Program-made: the position numbers and the translations under genes
Source: Tranzscheliella williamsii
Lineage: Eukaryota > Basidiomycota > Ustilaginomycetes > Ustilaginales > Ustilaginaceae
Reading direction: 5' to 3'
Length of the DNA: 64,000 nt
Assembly: GCA_023212725.1 (NCBI GenBank)
Contig: JALBYF010000070.1
Location: 1-64,000 of the forward strand
The notes under the pieces: generated by a model
Told to the model about the DNA's origin: nothing
Databases searched by the model: none
The model's input: the letters and a program-made list of their open reading frames with translations, nothing else
Shown: positions 1 through 8,581 of the stretch, in pieces
Numbering within the stretch: position 1 is the first letter of the stretch
How the letters are laid out: each line of letters starts with the position of its first letter

Positions 1-75
1 TAACCCTAACCCTAACCCTAACCCTAACCCTAACCCTAACCCTAACCCTAACCCTAACCCTAACCCTAACCCTAA
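1..75. repeat. Telomere tract (CCCTAA)n
   Basis: Twelve and a half perfect copies of TAACCC run from the first base to about 75. The C-rich strand reads inward, as expected for the left end of a chromosome with TTAGGG telomeres. Unique sequence starts immediately afterwards (AGGCTG) with no degenerate telomere variants. The true telomere length is unknown because the window begins inside it. Confidence 0.98.
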
Positions 76-693
76 AGGCTGTATTCCTGCCGACCATTGT
101 GCGTGTGCTCTACCCCGCTCCGAAGTATGCAGTCATTCAGCAGCAGCTGCTTACGGTGCCGCCCAATGTCGTCGGCGCTGTGGCTGTCCTGGTCATTGCC
201 TATTCGTCGACTGCTTCGCAAGTACGCGGTGTTTGTCTTTGTCTGCGGTCTCTTCATGTTGACCGGGTACGCCATGTTCCTCGGCAGCCATAACCTCAAC
301 GTTCGCTACGCAGGCTCGTTCATCACCTGCTTCGGAGCCTTTTCTCTTGGAGCCCTGTTGCCAGGGTATGCGGCTGCCAACACCAATAACGATACGGAGC
401 GAGCGGGCGCTATCGGTGTTGTCGTCCTCTTTGGCAATCTCGGCGGACTGATCTCCACCTGGAGCTACTTGCCAAAGCACGCACCTAACTACGTCCCAGG
501 CAACGCGCTTAATGCAGCAGGCGGAGCCGCTATATCGCTGATCGTCGTCCTCCTTGTTTTGTGGCAGCGCAGGGAGAACGCACAGCGAGATGCAGGGCGC
601 CACGATCATAATGTTATCAGGGTAGGTTCAATGGCTCTACATACTCAACAGGCACCAGCCAATCACCCTGTGCAATCAAACAGGTCACCCTAG
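76..693 (+). pseudogene. Telomere-truncated, frameshifted MFS transporter (C-terminal half, anion:cation symporter type)
   Basis: From base 75 one frame reads FLPTIVRVLYP, then LLTVPPNVVGAVAVLVIAYS. This is the TM7-TM8 signature of the allantoate/Dal5-like anion:cation symporter branch of the major facilitator superfamily. Around 203-212 the homology moves to the next frame (RLLRKYAVFVFVCGLF...) and continues to the stop at 691-693 through the remaining predicted membrane segments (e.g. GSFITCFGAFSLGALLPGY, AAISLIVVLLVLW). About 210 residues remain of a family that usually has about 500. The first half is missing because the telomere starts there, and no start codon or promoter remains. The frameshift is a second lesion; a sequencing error there cannot be excluded. 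The family is clear, the substrate is not. Confidence 0.8.
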
Positions 694-1033
694 GGGGTGT
701 AACCCTAGGATGAGTACCTTGTAAGACCTTGGCTTGCATAGAGGCCTGAAGATCTTGTGGCTCAATGAGCATGGCAGCGCTCGTGCTTGTGCTGAGCAGT
801 ACGAGCCAGAAAGAGAGGGTTTGATGCTTGCTCTGTTCGAGCTCAAGTAGATGGTGGAATGCACGCCGCAGACTGTTGAGTTGATTGTCTTCTGCCGGAT
901 GAGAGTTTGACGAGACGATGAGGTCGACGCATTCATCCACGGCGATAAAGACAGGAAGATGTGTTAGGATTTGGATATCGCAGCAACCAAGCCACAAGAC
1001 AAATACTTGTCGCGTGAATACATGGGAGCCCAA
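617..1033 (-). pseudogene. Possible relic of a fungal P-loop-like protein
   Basis: A 138-codon open frame on the minus strand contains FIAVDECVDL, a Walker-B-like hydrophobic stretch ending in DE, and downstream FWLVLLSTSTSA, which looks like a sensor segment. This pairing resembles large, poorly characterised fungal ATPase-like proteins often seen in repeat-rich or subtelomeric DNA. No Walker A motif, proper start or flanking domain is visible. The frame overlaps the 3' end of the transporter relic on the other strand. I treat it as a fragment; it could be chance. Confidence 0.25.
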
Positions 1034-1565
1034 ATACTACAAGTTGGATCCTTGGCCAAAACAATGCAACCGTGCGAAGGCAATGGAGAACTGGCAAGGA
1101 GATAAGACTACAGCTATGCAAGTAAAAGGAAAGGTCCGCCAATACTCCAGGTAACCCGGAGTTACGGCGATAAGCACTTGTCTTATCGCCGGTAAGATGG
1201 GCGCAACGGCGCAACCCCGGTGTGAAAGACACTCACAACCATCCAACCCGCACCTGGGATAAGGACAACTAAGACTCTCGCTCACGCAAGAGAATATATG
1301 CTATATGATTATGATCGCATATATACATGTGCAACTCGTGAAGAGCCTATGTAATAAAACTATCTAAAAACCCAAGATCCCTTTGTCTGTAGTCACGCAC
1401 ACTGGTGACTAGCAAAGGTAAACTGCTCTTCAAACATAGTCCAACGCGAGCTCGCCATTCACGATAGCGAGTACCCTAGCCTCACTCTCCCTCAACGCTT
1501 CGCTAACTCGTTTAGTGTGTCGTGAAAAAACTATTCCGTATTGCACTGGAGCAGTGTCGGAGACA

Positions 1566-1593
1566 CGGACAGCCTGTCATGACTGGCTGTCCG
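1566..1593. repeat. Short inverted repeat (9-bp arms)
   Basis: CGGACAGCC at 1566-1574 is followed after a 10-base loop by its exact reverse complement GGCTGTCCG at 1585-1593; the loop contains the palindrome TCATGA. A related CCGGACAGCG string occurs about 60 bp further on. Function unknown; it could be a transposon-end remnant or chance. Confidence 0.45.
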
Positions 1594-1895
1594 CCTTGAC
1601 ACGTTTGGCAGAGACAGACAACCAAATTCAAAATTTTGGCGCGATCCGGACAGCGCCTAGGGCTAGGGACTCTTGAGCATTGGGTATTAGGCGGTTCACT
1701 CCAAGTGTCACCAAATCAGTGGTCGCTGGAGCCATCTGCCAGCATATGACAGAACCCAGTCCTGTAACAGCTTCTTCGATGCGCACCAGCACATCTCCCA
1801 CGCAACTGAGCCGCCTTAGCCGCTAAATGCAATCCACAATGAGCCATAGCCGCACCCCGCTTTGCATCCCGAGCCAGACATCGACATACCGCTCC

Positions 1896-1959
1896 ACCAT
1901 TGTCCAACCGCTTTAGCCACAGCAATAACCATTGTCCAACCGCTTTAGCCACAGCAATA
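1896..1959. repeat. 32-bp tandem duplication
   Basis: Two perfect head-to-tail copies of a 32-bp unit that starts ACCATTGTCCAACCGC (1896-1927 and 1928-1959). The identity of the copies indicates a recent slippage or unequal-exchange event. No associated gene. Confidence 0.9.
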
Positions 1960-2143
1960 TGCTCCGCCAGTGCATGCGACTTCCAAGCCCTGCTTGAACA
2001 CCGCCATGACCCGCCATGCCTCTTTTGTACATACTGTTGGTGGCCCACATATGCGATCTTAAACAGAGCCCATTGCTACCTCATAGAGCGTGCATTTGCA
2101 GACCAGGGAGGCTCGATTGCAAACGACTGGCGCTACTAAGCAT

Positions 2144-4043
2144 TTACATTCTGGAGTTGGTCGAATAGAGATCAATGTCCAGGGGGCTCTTGCCGGCCTT
2201 GATTTCGGTAAGGGAGGGCATAGCGCCGATGCGGAGCAGCTCGCTGCTCTGGGACATGAGCGGATCGACGCCCATAGTGGCAACCGCCACCACCTGGTCG
2301 TCCTTGGCGTAGTAGGCGGCGAACTTGAGCTCCTCCGGATTGCCGTCGACGTAGATCGTCTCAAATTGCGGGCCGCCACTGCCGCAGTAGCGGAGCTGCC
2401 CGCCGAGTGCGGACCAGAAGATGGGGATCTTGTCCGGCACATTGTCCGGTCCGGCGATCGTCTTGCCGACCGAGCGGCCCTGGTTCGACGCGACGTTCCA
2501 GTGCTCGATGCGTGTGTGCGCCGACGCGCGTGTCGGTGCAGCGGCAATGTCACCAATCGCGAACACATCCGTCTGCCCTTCCACTCGCAGCGTCGCGTCG
2601 ACCGCGATCCCGCCGTCCTCCATCAACTGGAAGCCAGACTGCTTGAGGAAGCCTGTGGCGGGCGTAACGCCTACACCGAGAATGACAACGTCGGCGGGGA
2701 TCGGATTTTCCCTGCCGTTGTTGTCCTTGATCACTACCGCCTTGGGGCCGACAGAGGGTTCACCATCAATGCGAGACACACCGGCCTGCATATAAAACTG
2801 AAGTCCATTCTTCTGTTGCGCCTTCATGAGACCTTCGCCGACCTCTTTGCCCAGGACGCTTTGGAAAGGAACCTCATCCATGCCGACCACGGAAACGTGG
2901 GCACGCTTAGACAACGCAATGGCGACCTCCATACCGATGAAGCTGGATCCAATGACAACGACGTTTTTCTTCTGCGACTCCTCGCCGTCGTCGTTGCCGA
3001 CGGCTTCGTTGATCTTCTTGGAATCAGCGATCTGTCGCAAGACCAGGACATTCGGAAGGTCGGCACCGGGAATAGGGAGTCGCTTGGGGACGCCTCCGGT
3101 CGCCAAAACGAGCTGCTCGTACTCCACCTTACTTCCATCCTCGAGAGTCACCGATTTGGACCGGGTATCCACCGAGCTAGCCCAGGTATTTTTAATGGTC
3201 ACGCCAAGCACATTGGTGAGGTGTGACTTGCTTCGCCATGCCACCTTTTCGAGATCGGTGATAAGTGCCTTGCTAAGCTTGGTCCTGTCGATCATAACAT
3301 CTTCATTGCCAATAATGGTGATACTTCCGAGGTAGCCGCTCTGTCAACCATGGCACAGGATAAATAGAAAAATCCATACGTCAATATTGGCGCTCAATCG
3401 CAGAAGCGACTGGGGCTTGTCTTACCTTTCGGAGCTGTTCGGTACAGTGGATGGAACCAGCGCCGCTGCCAACAATGACGACGCCTTTACCCTGTTTCAC
3501 CGCTTGCACGCCTCCCTTGCAGCTGGGCGCAATGCCCGGCTTACCCTGTAGCTTCTCTGCATCGGCAGTGACGAAGAGGTCGTCGTTTTCGACCTCGAGC
3601 TTAAGGCTTAGCAAATTGTCGAGAGCCGGGGCGTCTTCGATGTCGCCGGTCTTGGCATGGAAGCAGGCCCCGTGCCAAGGGCAGATGATCCGGCCGTCGC
3701 GGGTCAAAACGCCATTGGACAAAGGAGCACCATAGTGCGTGCACTTAGCGGAAGTGGCATGAAGCTGGCCTCCGACATTGGAGACGAGCACCTTGAGCGC
3801 ATCATCGCCCTCGCCGGAGAAGACAAATTCCTTCATCTTGCCAACAGCGACATCCTTGGCACTCCCGACGCGGACGCGTTGTTCCGACATGGTAAAACTT
3901 GAGTGGCAGAACGCTCGAGACGCGCGAGACGTGGTTGAGCTGAGCGAGTAGAATGGCACTGAAGCAGTAGAATTTGGCGAGATAGCAGTGATGAGTCTGG
4001 CGGTTCGGGGTACTATAGAATTCTTCAGGGGAAACAGAAGCAT
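2144..4043 (-). CDS. Rieske [2Fe-2S] / FAD-NAD(P) oxidoreductase, AIFM3-like
   Basis: Two exons, 4043-3426 and 3340-2144, flank an 85-nt intron (GTAAGA...GACAG) and encode about 604 aa. Residues 1-51 are basic and Ser/Thr-rich, like a mitochondrial presequence; a second Met (residue 52, base 3890) could give a cytosolic form. The Rieske domain carries C101-x-H103 (CTHYGAP) and C121-x2-H124 (CPWHG), the four cluster ligands. Dinucleotide-fold motifs follow: VVIVGSGAGS near 187 and VVVIGSSFIGMEVA for NAD(P)H. The end of the FAD domain is marked by VFAIGDIA. This order is that of AIFM3/Nfrl-type ferredoxin-reductase-like proteins, which pass electrons from NAD(P)H via FAD to an acceptor; the physiological partner is unknown. 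It is the gene nearest the telomere that looks intact. Confidence 0.88.
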
Positions 4044-5065
4044 CAAGCGACGAGGTAGAGGTGGGTTCTGGAGGGTTTTCTATCCTACCCGGCACAACAA
4101 AAGATAGGTAGGCAAGGAGGTGGGGCTGTGAAGTTGCTCGGCAGTTAATGAAGGGCCGGCGACGCAAAGCATTTGGCCGCTTGGAGCTGGGACCATCTCT
4201 GATACTGTTGGCAGTCCTGCTAGGGAGCACAGGTCAGCAGCGTATAGTACAACGCAATACTCATGCTGTGACTGGCGTGACGCTTTGGTAATGTGCCAGA
4301 TTACTCATCCTCGATCGGCCCGTGTATCACAGCAGATGGCCGAGCAGCATACGCAGCAAGAGCATGGCTGATGCAGATACTCCACATCCGTCTTATTGAT
4401 CAGCCGGCTAACTTGCTGAGCATTCGTAGTTACTACGGACATGCTTTGACAAGGGAGACTGGACCCTGTAATCAAATCGTCTCTCGGATTGACAATCGAA
4501 GGCTTATTATTCGTCGGCTTTGCCGACCTGCAGCGTCACATCATATCTTCTCAAAGCAACACCCTTACTTCTATCACTTTCCGCTTCTACACGACCACTG
4601 AATCAGGTTCCGCCAAGCGCGGAACTCCGTTCGTCAGCTATTGTGAGTACTTGTGTCTTGGTTCTGGCAATCTTTGAATGTACGAGTACAGTCGAAAAGC
4701 TCAGCTTCTAGAAGGTCAGCCAGACGTCAAAGCGGCGAAGCCTCACAATTGCCGTCAGAAGGCACACGCCTCAAATCAGACTCACCTGCAGCTGTGGTCG
4801 ATAGATGTAACGGCTGCCCCCCTTCACACTGTTAGACCCGCACGAAATCTGATTCTGGTTTGGCTGAAAGCGGCCACACTAATTGGCCTGATGCTTCTTA
4901 CAACGCGTCAACATCTACTGTCTCTCATCGTCTTCCTATAGCTCAGCAAACACGCGACACAGCAGGCTCACAGGGCAACCTGAATGCTCTGGATTGAAGT
5001 TCTGTGCAGGATGGTTGCTAAGCTGTAGCAGCGACGCAGACACTGGGCCGGGGACAAGGACCACC
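4044..5065. other. Intergenic region between divergent genes
   Basis: About 1 kb separates the divergently transcribed Rieske oxidoreductase and the SDR gene. Only short open frames without recognisable motifs occur, and I see no RNA gene or repeat. It presumably holds both promoters; no clear TATA element is visible. Confidence 0.5.
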
Positions 5066-6223
5066 ATGAGTCTTAGCATCGATACGATTGTTTGGCTATG
5101 CAAGGCGACCCTGTTCAATCCTCTGCTTAGCCTAGCGTGTCTCGTGCCTCTGATAGCATCCTGGCTACTCTCAGGTGTTCTCCGACTTCGCTTCACTCGT
5201 CTGAACTCGCTCTCCGCTTTGGAGGAGCACGTAGAGATCGTGTTGCGCTTTGTTCCCAGTGCGGCTATTTATGCAGCAGCCATAGCGAACCTAACTCTGT
5301 GGAGTCTGGCGTGGTCCTCGGCGGCGTGGTACAACCGAAAGTACCTTCCGCCAATCCGGGACGGCGCCTGGAAGGATGAGTTGGTCGTTATCACCGGCGG
5401 CGCTTCTGGCATTGGTGCATCAACCGCCAGGATTCTGGCTGGCCGAGGCGCAAAGGTCATCACCATCGACATCCATAAAGCGGATCTGCAGACCAAGCCG
5501 GCAAACGCAACTAGGGATTCCGACGACCCTGCGTCCAACATTCACCCCTATATATGCGATATCTCTGCGCCTGATGCACTATCAAAGGTGATCAAATCAA
5601 TCAGCTACATCCACGGCGTCCCAACGGTGATTCTCAACAACGCTGGGTTTACCCACTCGCAGCCACTTACATCGCTGACGCCGGCACAGGTGGCGCGTCT
5701 GATTTCTGTGAATCTCACAGCCCAGCTGTGGACCCTTCAAGCGTTTCTGCCGGACATGATCCGGATGGCCAAGACGGAGGCCAGGCCCGGCCATATCATC
5801 TCGACCGCTTCCGTGATGGGTCATATCGGCGTCGCGCAGATGGTCGACTACTGCGCATCCAAGCATGGCGTTGTCGGCCTACACAAGGCGTTGCGGTACG
5901 AGCTCGACTACTGCCACAGCTGTCCGCAGATCCGCACGACACTGGTCGTGCTGGGCCACGTCAGGACAAGACTGTTTGAGGGCGTGCGATTCAGCCCGCT
6001 GACACGCTTTCTCGGCCCCTCCGTGGACCCGGACCATGTCGCCGCCAAAATCGTCTCCGCCATCGAACACCGCACCGGCGGCACGATTGCCCTGCCCTGG
6101 TATGCTAATTGGACTGAGCTTCTTCCACTCCTCCCGTCCTGGGCCTGCGATATGGTTCACTGGCTGATCGGCTCCAACACCAGCATGGCGCAGATGCAGC
6201 AGGCACGCTCAAAGGCGCTGTAA
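5066..6223 (+). CDS. Membrane-anchored short-chain dehydrogenase/reductase
   Basis: A single exon of 385 aa from an ATG in good context (ACCACCATGA, 5066). An in-frame upstream ATG-less extension is open but not needed. The N-terminal ~85 residues contain hydrophobic segments (LLSLACLVPLIASWLLS; AAIYAAAIANLTLWSL), so the enzyme is probably anchored in a membrane. The classical SDR core follows: TGGASGIG (about 110-117, cofactor loop), NNAG (191-194), a Ser near 249 and YCASK (Tyr262, Lys266, catalytic). The acidic end of strand 2 (ITIDIH) favours NAD(H). Architecture matches the RDH/17-beta-HSD11-like 'classical' SDRs of lipid droplets and ER, which act on retinoid, sterol or fatty alcohols. 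The substrate is not predictable. Confidence 0.9.
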   Translation: MSLSIDTIVWLCKATLFNPLLSLACLVPLIASWLLSGVLRLRFTRLNSLSALEEHVEIVLRFVPSAAIYAAAIANLTLWSLAWSSAAWYNRKYLPPIRDGAWKDELVVITGGASGIGASTARILAGRGAKVITIDIHKADLQTKPANATRDSDDPASNIHPYICDISAPDALSKVIKSISYIHGVPTVILNNAGFTHSQPLTSLTPAQVARLISVNLTAQLWTLQAFLPDMIRMAKTEARPGHIISTASVMGHIGVAQMVDYCASKHGVVGLHKALRYELDYCHSCPQIRTTLVVLGHVRTRLFEGVRFSPLTRFLGPSVDPDHVAAKIVSAIEHRTGGTIALPWYANWTELLPLLPSWACDMVHWLIGSNTSMAQMQQARSKAL

Positions 6224-6323
6224 GGGTGCTCGCACCTCCGGTTCGCCGAAAAGAAATGACAATACAATTACATGTACTAACAACCTTATCTTGCAGCTGT
6301 ATGTTGCTAAGAGTGGAAATAGC

Positions 6324-7219
6324 CTAACCAACGAGCTGGTACCAGGCTGCAATACCCCGTGCCTTGCGGACAAGACTGAGCCGCTGTAGCTCAGAGGAGA
6401 TGCGCTGTGCTGTGATGGAGATCGGCTCGTGCTGCGGCCTCGTGATGTCAACGCACTCTTTGCGGTATACGCCTGACGCCGTTGAGTGTGGATCCACTGG
6501 ACAGGGTAAGGTCACCGCAATCTTAGTGAACTGGAAGCGGACGAGCAAGTCTGAAAAGCGGATCGGGTGATGCGCGCCGAGAGACTTGCCGATCTCGTCC
6601 TCGATGAACGTCTGCGGCTGTAGCCAGTTGAAGAGGTCCTGCGTAACCTGTCTGTGGTCCAAGTCCTCGTCTTCGTTGTTGAGCAGCAAGGACGACTGCA
6701 GGCATAGGACGCGGCGGTGGATCTGGTACGAGATGAAGTGGTCCAACACGCGCACCTCCCTGAGCGGCAAATCGAGGGCGCGCGGTTGCAGGTTGCTCGA
6801 GTAAATTGGTGGCTTGACCGCTTTCAGGTACGCTGAAATATACCGGGGTCGCAGTATCGACATGGTAACTGTGACAAGCCGTCAGAGGGACAAATTTACA
6901 GTGTAAGCGGCCGGAATCATGCCGCCAGCATCGCCTATGAGACCGCTGCTACGTTCGACTTACCAGCGTACAGGAGGCGCGAAACGAGTCTCACATCGTG
7001 GAGGAGATGGAGGTACGCATCCGCCTCTTCTTCCTCATCCATGATACTTTCGAGGTGGTATGCCAGGACGAGTCTCCATGTATCGTACTGCAAGGCCAGG
7101 CTGCCACCGTCCCGGCCGCCTGTATACGCCGGTGCTTCACCGCCGGGCAGCGTGCTGTCCGAGTAAGTCGGCGGTGGAATCTGGCACGGCGACTGTTCAA
7201 AGTTGCCTTTCAGCGACAT
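6324..7219 (-). CDS. Uncharacterised two-exon protein
   Basis: Exon 1 (7219-6964) begins MSLKGNFEQ; a 95-nt intron (GTAAGT...TCACAG) joins it to exon 2 (6868-6324), giving 266 aa. The splice restores an uninterrupted frame (LLYAVTMSILRP). The protein starts with a Pro/Gly-rich segment (QIPPPTYSDSTLPGGE) and an acidic patch (MDEEEEADAY), then a mixed helical region. The C-terminal half contains VDITRPQHEPISITAQRI. I see no signal peptide, membrane span or known motif and cannot assign a function. The clean intron and GC3-biased codons argue that it is real. Confidence 0.65.
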
Positions 7220-8581
7220 GGCGAGGGTATCAAGTAACACAGACGGAATCTACCTGTTATGACATTGTTGGGTGGAAGCATGAAGGGCAAGCCGGAGCGC
7301 CCAGACGGGAGGGGTATTGCGGTTGCAAGGTTGATGTGAGAGCACAGCCCTCCATTAGCCGTGACGCTTGCCGGCCATGCCAAGCAAAGCACGCTTTGGG
7401 ATGTGGGGCAGTTCGATCGATCGGCCTTTTTGTCGCCCGATTTCTGTCGCCAGCACATCGGGCTTACCGTTGTCGGGTCATGCCGAGTTTGCTCGTTGAA
7501 AGCGATTCTCACTATTTTCGCACGCCCTGGTCGGACGTTAACCTTGCACTGTGATGACAGTGCGATAAGCAGATTGGCTGCATGTCACACCAGCCATCAC
7601 GGCAAGGCAACAATGCGGCTGGACGCCAGAAAGGCAAGGTTCGGCAGTTGTCCGACTCGCCGTGTTGGATAGGGTGCGACAAAGAGCGAGAGAGATAACG
7701 ATTCGGACTTTCCTTCAATCCCATATAAGTTATCGAGTATCTCGCCGCTCGAACGATACAAAACGGGCGCCGCGTGCTTTTTGCCTTCATTACATCTGCA
7801 CACTTGTTGCTTCAATTTGCTTTTTGACTCTGTATAACTTCTGGAATCGGCACTCGAATTGTGGTTAACGGGTTTTGCGGCTGGGATCCCCCACGCTCTC
7901 ACCCCTCATTTGTGAATGTCAAACTGCTTCTGCATGTTGTTGCCGTTATCTTTGCTCCTTCCGCTCGGTGCCTCCGTGGCTTTGTCGGTGCTTTGCCCTT
8001 GCGGTCGGTTGCTTTTGCGTTTTGGCTGTTCGCCCGGCCGCTTAGCCTGTCGCTTTTGCTGACCCGCATGCCTCTGCCAGAGATATCAATCGCTTCGCCG
8101 TGCGCCGATTATGCGCACCGTTCCGTCTGCTTCGCTCGCGGTCTCGACGTTTCCCAGGCACGCCGCCTCCATGACCATGCGTGTCTAGACGAGCAGCAGG
8201 CTTCCACCCCTCTCACCTTTTTCCCTACTCGCCCGCCTCTACTGCCTCTCTGCATCGCTTGTCTCGTCTGACCGACCCTGCTATCTTCCGTCTCGACGTC
8301 TCTGCTGTGGCCCACTGTGACGTTTCTGTCCGCTGGCTCCTACTGCTGTGATACATGGCGACTACGCTGCGATACGTTACCTACCCTCTTCGACACGACA
8401 TACTCTGAACGACGCAGATTTTGTTCTTGTCGACTCTGCATCGCCCACTCGCGCAGCTGCTCTGAACATTCCTTCGTCGCGTCGGGTCATGGCTTTGAGT
8501 CTCGACCATTAATGTCGACAGCACTCGCAGAACCCTGCAGTGAGCAAAAGTGCAGAGTATGCCGTTGATTGGACGTCCAAG
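7220..8581. other. Intergenic region and probable long 5' leader of the Zn2Cys6 gene
   Basis: About 1.36 kb. The part nearest the regulator (roughly 7900-8540) is pyrimidine-rich on the plus strand, as in long leaders of fungal regulator genes. An open frame at 7861-8271 is low-complexity and unconvincing. No RNA gene or repeat seen. Confidence 0.45.

Larger units (their letters stand above)
694..2143. other. Subtelomeric gene-free stretch
   Basis: Between the transporter relic and the first intact gene I see no supportable gene. Contents: the possible P-loop relic extending to 1033, a 9-bp-arm inverted repeat at 1566-1593, a short A/T-rich stretch near 1621-1640, and a 32-bp tandem duplication at 1896-1959. 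An open frame at 1716-2048 (minus) reads through the duplication but resembles nothing I know. Confidence 0.6.

Noticed and set aside
694..2143. Subtelomeric RecQ-like helicase gene as known from smut chromosome ends
   Set aside because: No helicase motifs in any frame; the telomere abuts a transporter instead.
2090..3226. A 378-codon plus-strand frame opposite the Rieske/FAD oxidoreductase
   Set aside because: Shadow of the oxidoreductase; the plus-strand product has no family features, while the minus strand carries the FAD and NAD motifs.
6360..6420. tRNA-like string (GTAGCTCAGAGG)
   Set aside because: No matching B box or cloverleaf nearby, and it lies within the coding sequence of the unknown gene at 6324-7219.
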